Positions 34,505 to 46,341 of a DNA stretch of 64,000 nucleotides are shown here, one piece after another. The stretch covers positions 22,087,785 to 22,151,784 of the forward strand of contig NC_054757.1 in the NCBI RefSeq assembly GCF_018143015.1. The letters are read 5' to 3'. The DNA is from Lytechinus variegatus (Eukaryota > Echinodermata > Echinoidea > Temnopleuroida > Toxopneustidae). Numbering within the stretch: the first letter of the stretch is position 1; each line of letters opens with the position of its first letter. Below the pieces are notes generated by a model. That model did not search any database and was not told where the DNA came from. It saw nothing but the letters and a program-made list of their open reading frames with translations. The translations under genes were made by a program, and so were the position numbers.

Positions 34505-34690
34505 CCCTGCAGTATAGAATAAAGAAAATAAATAAATAAATGAATGAATAATAATAAAAAAATAAAATAAATAAATAAATGAATGAATGAATGAATGAGT
34601 GAATGAATGAATAAATAAATAAATAATTAAATTAATAAATGCATAAATGAACTGTATAAATACTTAGATAAATAAAGAAATGAATAAATT
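34505..34690. repeat. AATA/AATG microsatellite
   Basis: Imperfect tetranucleotide repeats of AAATAAATGAATG type. A short GA run follows at 34820-34850. Confidence 0.85.
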
Positions 34691-34855
34691 AGTTAATTGA
34701 TAAAACAAAAAAATTGACTTCACTTGTAAAGCAACTTGAAGGGAAAGTCTGTGAGAGAGAAAAGGGAAGAGAGATAATTATACAGATATAATAATTGGAT
34801 AGAGAGAGGAGAGGTGGAGGATGAGAGAGAGAGAGAGAGAGAGAGAAAGCAGGTA

Positions 34856-35013
34856 GGTGTTTCATTAAGCTGTTCGTAAAGTTACGAACAGCTTTAAGCA
34901 CGGATGGAACCTGTTCTTGGATCATAACTCAATTACATAGGGATATCAGTTAGCACAAGAAAGGATCACCAGTCGTGCGTAAAGTCATTCACGAACAGCT
35001 TTATGAAACACCC
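34856..35013. mobile_element. Short MITE, GGTGTTTCATWAAGCTGTTCG ends
   Basis: The left end GTGTTTCATTAAGCTGTTCG and the inverted right end GTGTTTCATAAAGCTGTTCG match at all but one base. It lies about 320 bp upstream of the lectin-PAN start codon. Confidence 0.7.
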
Positions 35014-35333
35014 ACCTGGTTGGAAGAGAGGGGGCGGAACCGGGAAAGATGTCAGCTAATATGAAGACGGCTAACATTAATGTTCATGATGATGAATGAA
35101 AATGGAAATGAATTAATAATCAATTGAGTCAAATTTCTCCAAATTAACATGATCAATGACTCTGTCAGGAAATGATGAAGGGCGCCATCTCCTTATTTTC
35201 TTTTCTCTTGAGAGAAAACAAGTGGATAAGTGGATGTTCATGTCTCCTGATTTATTCTATAGAGATAACGTTTTCAAAAATTATTTTGTTGAGAGTGTGG
35301 GTTTTCAGAATCGGAATCTTCATCGAGGCAATC

Positions 35334-35720
35334 ATGTTGAAGTTTACTGCGATCGCTGCTTTCCTAATTGTATTCGCCTCATGCCTTCCATCTTTGGCTT
35401 ACGCAAATGGTAACGTACGCTTATTTTAATAACTTAGAACTAACACAACATCAGTTGTGTTAGTTGATTTCATTTTAGTTCATTTCTTAACAAATGATAT
35501 TAATATTTGTTTCTTTTGTATACGAATATATCCATGCATAATTCTCAAAGAATGTAGTTATCAAGCTATGTTTATATGAATGAAGAGACTTTGTTTGATT
35601 GCATATTTCCATCATTTCGATCACCATGCACCAACCAAATTATCATTACATTCACCAACACCACCATAACACCGCCTTAGTTATCACCAGCAGCAACACC
35701 GCAGCAACAGCACCAGCAGC

Positions 35721-35808
<88 letters not shown>

Positions 35809-38404
35809 CCATCTCATCATCATAATCATAATCACCATCATCACCACCACCACCACCATCACCATCACCACCACCTTCATCATCATCATCATCATCGTCA
35901 TCATCATCATCATCAACAACATCCATCATCGTCACCATCATAATCATCATCATCACGCGCGCCGCCACTACCACCACAACCACCACCATCTACTCTCTGC
36001 TTCATTATACATGTATCTTGAGCAAGGTCTAGACCTCTCTTCGGATTTGTTGCCATGAATATCGTCACCTCCAAATTTTCCGTTTCATGATTGATATCAC
36101 TGTCATTGGAGCCCCTCTCTTATCTCTACGCTTTTCTTTACATCTCCATCTGCTTCTCACTGCCCTCCTCATCACCCTTCCCATTCTCTTTTTTCTCCCC
36201 TTCTCTCTCCCTACCCACCCCTTTTACTCTCCCCCCTCTCTCTCTATCCCTACCCCCTCCCCTTTCTCATATAGGCCCATCTTCATGCCCCGAACCATGG
36301 ATCGAATGGGAGGGCTTCTGCTATCTCCTTAACGATCACCCATCCACATGGCAATTGGCCCAATCCCAGTGCATCTCCAATGGTGGTGGCATGGTCACCC
36401 TCAGCTCAAGGAGACAGCTTCATTTCTTGAGTCGCCTCGTGGAAGCTCTATCGACCAAGCCCACTGCCACGCCCATCACAAACCTCTGGCTCGGATGTAA
36501 GAGGGAGCGAAACCAGCCTCTCTGGTATTGTCTCGACGGGAAACCTCTTTATGACGGTCTGTTTTCAGTCATACTCTACCAAATATGATTAATTCAATCA
36601 CTTTGTATACTTTTTGTGAAGAAAATGGATAAAAACTAATTTGATCGTTGATGACGACGACAAAGAATGATGGAAATTGTGGTGATATTGATGATGGCCA
36701 TGATGATGATGAGTGTGATGGTTGTAATAATGGTGATGATAGTAATGGTGACGAAAGTAATGATGGTGGTGGTGGTGGTGATGATAATGATGGTTATGAT
36801 GATGATGATGGTTATGATGATGATGGTGATGATGATGATAATGATGATGATGGGATGATGATGATGATGATGATAATGATGATGATGGTGATGATGATGA
36901 TGATGATAATGATGATGATGATGATGATGATGACGATGATGATGATGATAATGATGATGATGATGATGGTCATGATGACGATACGATGATTCCACAGATA
37001 GAAGTTTCATATGCTCTCATTTTGTACAGTTTGGGGAGAAAATGAACCTCATATTGATGGTTCTACATCACCTGCTGGAGTTGTCTTGAATGCTCGAGAA
37101 GGAAAGATGTTTGATTCTAATCCTGTAGAATCCTACTACTCAGTGTGTCACAAACTGATAGGTAAGTTAATCGCGAAAAATAATGATTGCAATATTGAGG
37201 TTCACTGACATTCGATCAGGTAAAATAAAAAGCACCACCAAGCACCATCACCACCACCACCATCACAAATAAAAGCATCAACGATCACAATGAACTTATC
37301 CATATATATATATATTTGCTTCCGATATGTTAATACAGTGTTCTAAACTTTTATAATCTTGCTTTATCATATTTTATATTTTCAGAACACCAACATTAAC
37401 TACATAATACCATAATTATTTTGCCATTGATATAATTTATGTTCTAATCAGGTAAATTATCGTGTATGGATTCTTTCTTTAATATTTCGCACCTCACCTC
37501 TGCACATTGCATAACAACTGTCCATGAATAGACCAGTTCGTAGTTACTTCATGGACAATTTTAGTCAAATGACCTTTCATTTCTTTCATTATAATAGGCA
37601 GATTTCAAAGCAAGATATTACGTAAGCATGCCTTACATAGCAGGATGAAGAAATTTAATAGACCAGGTGACTAGAATAGCACACCATGAACACTTTATGA
37701 AGGGTTTTGTTGCATTCCTTCTTTGAATGCATATTATAGCATGTTGCACAATGTACTTGGCAAACTGCGAAATACCAGTCGTTCGTGGACGCATTGTTTT
37801 TTGTGGATGTAAATGAAAACCACAATTAAAAAGGATATATGAATAATCAAGACATCAAAGTTGGTGCTTATCTCATTAGATTTTAAACCACCATGTCACT
37901 TTAGTACAAATGACCTTTCTTTGATCATGCGTAGAGTCTTTTGATCATGCGCAGAAAGGAACTACGAACTGGCTTATAAATCACCGCGTAATAGACTTGA
38001 TTTCATATGATATGATTTGATTTTCGTGTTACAGTTATATATACATAATAATCAGCATAACATAATAAATCCAACAAGTCTCACAGATCTATTTTGTCTA
38101 TAACATAACTCAGTTTTCTCCTATCGTTTCAGTACCCGGATCGTCATCGAAATCGATCTCGCTTCGCTTTCACCGGGTCTTCCAGAACTTCATCTTAAAG
38201 GGGCACTCTATCCATGTAACGTCACATCCCTATAGTATCCCAGCATGCAGCGCGCTCTGCCTAGATACAACGGAATGTGTATCGATCAACATCCGAGCTG
38301 ATAGAACGTGCGAATTAAACTCAATGGATTGGAGACTCGCAGAAAATGGTGTGATTGAGAGGGAACTCGGCGCCCAGTATTTTGAACCAATTTATCACAC
38401 ATAG
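35334..38404 (+). CDS. Secreted C-type lectin domain plus PAN-like domain protein, four exons, complete
   Basis: Exons 35334-35409, 36275-36556, 37030-37161 and 38133-38404 join in frame, all at phase-1 introns, to 253 residues. Residues 1-24 form a signal peptide (MLKFTAIAAFLIVFASCLPS, then LAYA). Residues 30-163 are a C-type lectin-like fold: CPEPWIEWEGFCYLL, WQLAQSQC, LWLGCKRE, YDVWGENEPHID and YYSVCHK. Family marks kept are the WIEWEGFCY start, the WLG core and the WxxxEP region. The WND calcium site is not kept (KMFDSN instead), and the Cys normally preceding VVL is Gly-Val here, so sugar binding in the usual calcium way is doubtful. Residues about 170-250 resemble a PAN/apple module (FQNFILKGHSIHV, Cys-rich middle, DWRLAENG). 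The gene is most likely a secreted recognition or adhesion protein. The exon 2 donor is a weak GTCTGT. Introns hold ATC/ATG microsatellites. Confidence 0.82.
35720..35950. repeat. ATC microsatellite in lectin-PAN intron 1
   Basis: A long (ATC)n tract with CACCAC interruptions. It yields Ser/His and Met/Asp open frames on both strands that I do not treat as genes. A CT-rich run at 36180-36265 leads into the exon 2 acceptor. Confidence 0.9.
36640..36990. repeat. ATG/GAT microsatellite in lectin-PAN intron 2
   Basis: An imperfect (GAT)n tract with GGTGGT interruptions. It is the complement-orientation counterpart of the tract in intron 1 and is close to the exon 3 acceptor. Confidence 0.9.
37530..37975. 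mobile_element. MITE in lectin-PAN intron 3
   Basis: The left end GACCAGTTCGTAGTTAC and the inverted right end GCCAGTTCGTAGTTCC match over about 14 bases. Within the arms, AAATGACCTTTC occurs near both ends. No target duplication longer than TA was seen. Confidence 0.5.
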
Positions 38405-39960
38405 CCTGACATTTCTATGAATTTGAAAGGAGAGGGGGGGGGGGGGCTATATCACTCGGGGAAAAAATGGTGAATTTCCGATGAAGATGGAAGGAGTTAA
38501 AGGGGGGCGATATAACTTGGAAAATATGGAGAAATCGGATGAAAAGTAAGGTCAAGCTAGTTTCAATCAAACCAGAATAAGGGAAAACATTAAAAGCAAA
38601 ATTTGTTGTATAAAATTCATTTGACGTCACATATTAGCTGCTCCTCGTCATCTCATCTGATGTGAATGTCTTAATATGTCATTTTCGAAGAAATCTAAAA
38701 CTATTTTACCTGCGCATGAAGTATAACATCAGACATAATTATGCAATGCACATTCTTTTTCATTAGAAATATATTACCAGTCACCACGAACTGTTAGAAT
38801 TATTCGAATTTATGGCATCTAAATTAAAATGTAGAGTAGCTGCCAATATAGGCCTATGACAATGAAAAAGAGTTTATTTCAAATTTATAAAAAGCTTAAA
38901 ATAGAATATTTTTTTTATAGAAGTTACCAAATTTGGTGCTAATTTGGAAAACTTTAATCGATCCAACACATGTTTACCAACAAATTTTCTGAATAATATA
39001 TTTAAGAATGTATAGATCTAGGCCTTCTATATACCGTCATTACAAAAAAACAATCGACGCTCCAATTTATCACAAAGGTGTACTCTGCCTTAGTGATAAT
39101 TTAAAATAATTCTCATTCCTCAGTGATGGAGAGAGCTTCGGCCGATAAATTACGTGGAAACGCTGTGAACGCCATGTAAACATTCTGGAAATTCAATTTC
39201 CTTTATTTAGATTTGCATTTGTACAGCAATCAGCGATCCGTCAATTCTGGCTTGGAAGTACTGAAATAAAAAAGAGGAATTAATGAAACTGATGGATCAT
39301 TAACGTCAACGTTTGTCTATAATATGCGGTCTCTCGCATTTTTTGCAGCGTACTCCCTTATCAATGCCCCTCCCTCCACCTCTCTCTCTCTCACTCCCCC
39401 CTTCCAACACTCACCCCCACTCACCCCTCTCTCCCTCTTCTCTCCCTCGCTATAATATTTATCTTTACTTCTCTCCTTTTCTCTCTCCTTTTTCACTCCT
39501 TTCGCTGATCAGTGAAGAAGAATTAAGAATAATTACAATGAAAAAATATCATACTTTGACTGTAAAAAAGAACCAAAGAGGACTAGAGACATTCAGGCAT
39601 ATCAAACTTATTTTAATTCACATATTTGTAAGTGTATAGCAATTTCTATGCTATAGCCTCAGTATGAAAATCTAGCAATTTGTGATCAGAGGTAGATAAT
39701 GTTTATGGTGCACAGAGTCAACTTGTGAGTTAAATCTGAACATCAGAAAGTGGTATTAAATTATTGAATATCTTCATGACCTAAGAACGTGTTTTTTTCT
39801 AATATTATTCAACAAATGCATGGTTAGTAGTTACCAAATCGCGAATACATGTATTTGCGAAGAGCGAGGGAACATATTCAATCTATTATAAAATAATGAG
39901 CATAACACTGAATGTCAATATGAGGCATGATTAGGATCCTTGTAGAGTTTGTACGGAATT
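38405..39960. other. Intergenic stretch without recognised gene
   Basis: AT-rich, with a CT-rich block at 39360-39500. No exon, transposon boundary or RNA gene was recognised. Confidence 0.45.
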
Positions 39961-39962
39961 AA

Positions 39963-40854
39963 AGGGATGGTCCGGGCTTGTGTGAAAAGCTTTGCATCAT
40001 TTCAGTAATTATGTTTGCATCAATATGATTTCTTTTGTTCTCCTTTTCTTTCCTGTAATACATGCATGTACGCATATAAGAATAAGTCAACTATAATTTC
40101 TTCATTTCCAAGGGGGATCCACACTTTACAAGCTTTGCTTTTTAGTGGATCCCCCTCATTTCCATTTATGCTCTATAGTATACTTTTTTTGTTTTACGAA
40201 GTAAGAATGCCCTATAAAATTGTACTTGATTTGTATTGCTTTATATTACTTTGTATTATGTTTTGAATGGAAATGAAATAAAAAAAATATTAAAAAAAGA
40301 ATATATATATCTAAATAGATAGAGTAAAATTCAAAAGCAAAGTGCTGAAAATTTCATCAAAATCGGATAACAAATTACGAAGTTATTGAATTTTAAAATT
40401 CATCAGTATTTTGTGAAAACATTTATATGCACATCATCATGAATGATGTCACATCTCCACTTTCCCTTTTCTTATGTTATTACATGAAATAAGAAGTGTT
40501 GAATTTTTTCATACATGTGTAAATGATGTGTTTGTGTTACGATGAAATAAGTTGCGGCAATATATAACTAATGCACGTAATTGTCAATCCAATTGTTTTA
40601 GTTCTTGGTAGAACAATTTTGAATAATTTCATATAATGAAATACAAGAGAACGATAGGGGATATTGACATCATCAGCGCACCTAATGAATATTCATAAAG
40701 ACATACCCAGAACTGTTTCACCGAAATAATGCAAATCTTTAGAATTCAATAACCTCCTTATTTGTTGTCCGATTTTGATCAAGTTTGCAGCATTTTGCTT
40801 TGTGAATTTTACTCTATTTATTGAGATATAAATATGTCCAGCCTGGACCACCCC
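39963..40854. mobile_element. TTAA-flanked MITE, family C, interrupted by a LINE 3' end
   Basis: TTAA lies at 39959-39962 and 40855-40858. The tips are AGGGATGGTCCGGGCTTG and the inverted GGGGTGGTCCAGGCTGG. TTTCATCAAAATCGGATAAC stands at 40350. Foreign sequence with a LINE tail separates the left tip from the rest. Confidence 0.7.
40020..40300 (+). mobile_element. LINE 3' end (untranslated tail) inside family C MITE
   Basis: It contains a perfect 12-bp hairpin, AGGGGGATCCAC at 40111 and GTGGATCCCCCT at 40145, with inner stem AAGC-TTT-GCTT. This matches the hairpin position and inner stem of the LINE tails at 29093 and 52259. It ends in an A-rich run. No protein-coding part remains. Confidence 0.6.
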
Positions 40855-41452
40855 TTAAACCAGTGCGCCCAGGTGCAACGCCAGGATATCTGAGAAGGTG
40901 TGAGGCGAACTTCTCATTCCCATCCCCCGTCTCCATCCCCTTGCTTGGCGTAGCCCCTGGGGGTACCAGCAAGTGCGTACCAATCTCCATGCCTGTAGTT
41001 AACAATAATATATCTCAGGTAGCTTGTTCGTTACGCTTTGTATGGGAATCAGAAATAATTTGATTACTGAAATAATTTGATTATCTAATGATAGATCTAT
41101 GATATTTGAAGTGGAAATGATTAAGCACAAATTAGTAACACATATAAATCGTGCGAACTCCTACCTCCTACCCCCCCTTCCCGGCTCGGAATGCACTGAC
41201 GAAAGTTCAGGAATTTACATTGTCAAATTTCAAAAGAATCAATTTCTACGTAATCCTTGTTTTTAAACTAGAATCAATCACAAGCCATCATCATAAACAT
41301 GATAAACGAGAAAATTAAGCTCCTATATAAGCTCATTAAACGTTCGATCTGAATTTTATACGTTAACATTCTACATGTTCTAAATCCCTGTTAAGTTTAG
41401 GTCTAAAATATACCAGACGTATAAAAAAGATATGGCCAAATTTAGTTATGGA

Positions 41453-44400
41453 TTAGGGCTGAATCTTGTGCCATCTGGCTACGATGCTACGTGGAGAATC
41501 TGACATCTCATTCCAGTGCGCCAACCCGTCACCGACGGCGCAGTCCTTCCCGCCAACGACGCATCGACCAAGGGAACGGTGGCTTCGGAAATGATTGAGC
41601 CGAGCGCATACCGAGAGGACGAAACAGCATTCGGGCATTTCCGAGAGGCGCATTCGGTCGATGGAGAAAGCTTCGTTAAAAACCGGTGAGCACGAGCGTC
41701 GGACCACCTTGGTGTTCTTGTGTTTCATGACCTTGCCGCATCGCATGATGGTGATCTTTACGAACGTGTCAAGAACTGAATGAGAAGATGAGAGAAAACA
41801 GATGAATACTTGGAATAAAATCACTCATCTTTGGCTCACCAAATTATGATTATTGATAAGATTGATGGTTTAGCGCTAACAAATTGATAACTTTCGATGC
41901 TTTGATAACAAATTTGTAACAAATGCATTGACAGAACCCATCAAAATGATGAATAGAATTCATATTTTTCATTTGATACAACTGAGAATAACCACTAAGA
42001 TTGTTTTAATCAAATGCAAGATTTATGGACGGCTATACTATAGATTTTTGATGGTATTACAGAAACTGCATATTTTTATTTTATTGATCTCGGTTAAGAA
42101 GCAAATAACTTTAAAATTTTCAAGATATTAAAGACTTCTTTTGTCTTTTTGCATAACCGCCTCGGTTTTGGCGGTTGGCGGTGAGTTGTGATAAACCTTA
42201 ATCCGAACCCAACATGCTAAAGTAGCCAGCACATCTTACAAGACCTGGGTTTCTGTGTCCCAAATTAGTCCATTTTGATAATGTTTTGCATAGACGTTAA
42301 ATCCCTGGTGCGCGTCTCCTTCAAATTTAATACTCAATTACAGACGTGTAATAATCATGATAATGGGATGTATGTATATTTACGTCTGGGGTCAACCATT
42401 AACGTCAACATCTGAGATAATTGTGAACCTCTAGTCTCTATACGAATTTGTAACTTCCTCCATGTAGCATAAAAAAAACAGGCGAACGTCATAACGCCAA
42501 TTTTCGTTCACGTCCACCTTTTATACGAACTGTATTGCCGGATCAGGGCCCGGATCGGAACCTGGACCGTATTCGAACTATGTGACTGTCTTTTTAATGC
42601 TTACTTGATCGTCCGACTTCCTGGTCTCCCCACTCTGGTAGTCGTACGTTCCGCGCTTTCATGATGATCAGGTTGACGCGCTCTGCATTCGGTAAATAGG
42701 TCAGTGAAATCATAAGATCTCCCATCGTTGCTTCCTCCCCTTCCTAAAAATAAAAATAAACAGACATATATTCCTGAAATTTCAATATAATATGGGATCC
42801 ATATTCGGCGTAATTTTAGTCTAATGTGCCAATCACTGTATATTATAAGTGCTGGCTAAGGCGCGTGTGCATGAAGCTTATTTCGATTTACACTTTTCTT
42901 CAACCTAGCTACCGCCCATGAATTCCCCGTAATACCCTTTGAATTCTTTTAATCATTGGCGGCGGAAGCAGAAAATTTAGGGGGGGGGGGTCCACCTGAA
43001 ATTTTGTGATGGACACAGGTAAAAAGAAAAGAAAAATTAGGGGGGACCTGCCCCCCCCCCCCGTCTCCCCCCACTTCCACCGCTTATGCTTTTTAATACA
43101 GTTGTAGTATTCCATAATAGATCAATCAAAACCGTTAACACCCTCAAAAAGGTCAAGACCGTCATCCTCTATACCACTATCGACCACTCCTTTAACGCAA
43201 GAACCCCAGTCATGCCGTCGTTCTTTTACCTTGTCTGGTTTATCAAGTTCTCGTGTGATGACATTGGCGTCAGCTCCCTGGTTAAAGTCATGTTCGGATA
43301 GAGCGTAGTCGACTCGACCTAATGCGATGGGGTGAGAGTACTGGTCGTATTCGCAGACGGTAAACTAAAATGGAAAACAATTAGAGAGTATTATAAAGGT
43401 GATGAAGTAAAATATGGCAATTGAAGTCATCTTATAGTATGACGCAGAAAGAGGAAATGTGGAAATTATATCAATGCTGGCACAACTAATATTTTGACAA
43501 GAAGGCAGATCACGACAACGTAAATCATCAAAACGTTTCCTAATGATTGGGTCTATGCAACTACTCAAGGGAGCTTCCCTCATGTACTCAGGTCCCCTTT
43601 CATGTTACCAATAATGGTATCTGTGCCATCCAGCGATAAATACCATGTAACAGTCCTCTACAGCCGATCGAAATCAAGAATTCTATAGTAGGTACCATTA
43701 AGTAGCAAAGTTACCATACTACTAACATTTATCTAACATGTCTAATAGCGCCCTACTTCATCAAAACTTTCCATTAATATTGATTACATTGAAAATATTG
43801 ATTTGAGGCGTGTCGTCATGTAAGAGTTACCAGGGGTTTCGTAGACAACATGACTTTGAAAGTGCCTTCCGAAGACTATTAAAATGAATCAAATCTTATC
43901 CTCTAATTCCTCTTTTAATAGAAGAAGGGGGAGGCGAGTGGTAGCATGCAGAGCTAATCTGGTATTTTTTTAAAACACTTTTTCATTCTTACCTTGATAC
44001 ACATCTCACTGAGAGCACCCCGCGCGATCCGGAAAGCGAAGTTCTGTTTGAACTCGGGATTGCGAGTACCGTGACGAATACTCGAGTTCATTGATCTCCG
44101 CTTGTGGTCGGGATCGAGAGCAATCTTCACGAAAATGTCCCCGTTACCCTGGTGAAATATAATGAAAAAAATGTTGTCAGAGATGACAATTGTTTTAGTA
44201 ACCATACATTTGGGGACGATCGGTATCTTCGTAGGGAGCAAAGGACGGGTGTCTTCCATAAAAATTGACATTTCCCTGGTAATGTTAAGCAGCGGTCCCG
44301 CAGCGGTAAGGTGCACCCAGACTTCAGCAGTGTCTGTCAATGACTTCTAAGTGATAGTCCTGAATTGAAAATAGAAGAACCGCCGTAGTACAATCGTGAT

Positions 44401-46341
44401 AGAACTTAACATAGTAGCCCTTAGTATATCGATCAAGAACCGTTCTTTGTATTATATAGCCAAGAACAGTGAAGACGATTACTCAAATATTGGACAATTC
44501 CATAAAATGATCAACCTTTTGTTCATCCGACCCCCATTTTACTCAAGTCTTACTTCACTTCATAAGCTGACCAAGTCATGGTCCTTTAAGAAATTATAGA
44601 CTGACACAATACGAAATCAGAGATAGACCATGTCATCAAGGTCCCACATAGGGGGTCGGACATACATATTTTATGGAATTGCCCTATTGTCATTTGCCGA
44701 TTGTGAATGTTACTCTAGAAAAGCGTGAGTGCATCGAAAGACAGTAGTCTTTAATGGCAAAGTTGCATCAATGAGTTCAGGATTTTGGAATACTTTTGCG
44801 TCGCCGCCTACGTTCTACCAAAGAAAATTCGTGAGAGTCGGGATGGTTTCTAAGCGGCATACTTACCCCGGATACTTACGAACCACTGGCGACCACTGAG
44901 TAAACACATCTCGTTAGTAATATTGAGAAAATGATAACGATACTGCCATTATTATTATAAATCACAGCACTTACATCTTTCACCCGATCAGGAAGGTTAA
45001 GGGCGCTGTCGATGAATACGGTCAAAAGCTCAATCTCCGAATCATAGGTCACCTTAAAAGTCAGCTTGCTGCTTTCTTTTTTAGACTTGATCTGTTTCCA
45101 TTTACCCACGAACTTGGCCGCGAGTTCCTCACGCTTGTACATCGCGGTGTCAATCCTTCCAAGGTTGGTCTCTATTGTGCCGCCGCTGCATGAGCTCATC
45201 GTTGACCGGGCTGCGGCGAGGTGTTCAGGGGTAGAGCGTGACCTCGTCATGGCGTAAAGCGCCCTCTTCGATTCTGGTGAGAAATCGAGCCAGTTGCTGC
45301 TACGCTGTTTATCCTCTGACAAGCAGCCCTTCAAAACAGAGAAAGGTCAGTGTGATTATTGAAAAAGCATTATTGTTGATCAATACGATTTACGCTTTAC
45401 TGCCATGCTCATGTCATAGGTCTTGTAGGAAACATAGCAAAATGTAAGTTAGCCAATCCTAAATTCATCATAATCAGCTTCATGTCAACATGAATACACA
45501 AAATTATTTTTTCCTTCATTCCTCCCCCAAGAGGAAAAGAATGAAAGATATTTGAAAAAGAATAAAGTTCTAGATCTGGCTGATGGCTTATGGTACTTAC
45601 TTGAATCTGATAAGGCTTTACATCGATTGACGGACACGGCGAGCAAGAGAATGTATACCGCTTAGTCTGTCCTGGAGAATCTATGGGAGACAACATACAG
45701 TGAAGGTTTTCCGAGATGGCGCTGCACAATCCTGGATAGACCGACCCTCGGCGGGAATTGGGCGTCGAAGTGCTGCAGCTAACACCGGACGAGAAATCCT
45801 CACTTCTGTTCGCTTTCTCCACATCGCCATCAAGTAGCCCCTGCTGGTCTCCTCTGCGTTTCATGACCCGCCTTGCTTGGAAGATCACAAAGGCGAGCAT
45901 AAAGACAAAGACAAGAACCTCTACAACGATGCAGATGGTGATTGCACTGGCAATTGGTACGCGCACGACATGACGACTCGACCCTACGTCGTCAGATTTC
46001 ATTTCCGTTGCTTTCATCGGTGCTGCGGAGTGTAAGGATTCGGTGCTTGGGACCGTAGCTGTACGTGCGTTCTGCGTTACCAGCCCGGTGCTTGGGACAC
46101 CTGCTGTGTATTCCCTGGATGGTGTTGGGCTTGAATCGCCTCTGTGATAAATCTTCAGAGCATTTTCATTGCCTGTGGAAGATTCTTCTCCCAAATATTC
46201 ATCTCGACGACCACTTTCTGGAGGGATGCTGGTAGATCCTGCGTTGATTGTAGTGATGCCATCTCCCTCTTTACCATATTTCTTTAGATCTTGACGTAGG
46301 ATATATTCCATATACTTTGAGTCTTTATCATCCTCAGTTGT
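41453..46341 (-). CDS. Synaptotagmin-like protein, six 3' exons (membrane segment, C2A and C2B)
   Basis: Minus-strand exons 46341-45601, 45328-44975, 44148-43993, 43364-43230, 42743-42605 and 41775-41453 join in frame with consensus splice sites and end at TAA, giving 615 visible residues. The first exon begins with an acceptor, so the true N-terminus is missing. Residues 126-154 are a single membrane helix after a Ser/Thr-rich segment; a basic RRVMKRR stop-transfer follows. C2A starts at KLTFKVTYDSEIELLTVFI and continues NGDIFVKIALDPDHKRRS and NPEFKQNFAF. C2B has MGDLMISLTYLPNAERVNLI, FVKITIMRCGK, CSPVFNEAFS and the family C-terminal hallmark HWNEMSDSPRSIVARWHKI. Several calcium-binding Asp positions of synaptotagmin 1 are replaced (NLPDRVKDGNGD and EYDQYSHP loops in C2A; only one Asp in the C2B loop 1), so calcium binding is doubtful. 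Likely role: membrane trafficking. The exact subfamily is not resolved. Confidence 0.88.
42954..43088. mobile_element. hAT-like MITE, GGCGGCGGAAGC family, copy 2, in synaptotagmin intron
   Basis: The tips CATTGGCGGCGGAAGC and the inverted CATAAGCGGTGGAAGT match copy 1 at 21074. The flanks CTTTTAAT and CTTTTTAAT agree apart from one T. It is 135 bp and lies between two C2 exons. Confidence 0.75.
44490..44690. repeat. Inverted repeat (MITE-like) in synaptotagmin intron
   Basis: GGACAATTCCATAAAATGAT at 44492 and its inverted partner GGCAATTCCATAAAATATG near 44685 frame a second pair, TCCGACCCCC and GGGGGTCGGA. Together this gives imperfect arms of about 45 bp. Confidence 0.6.
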
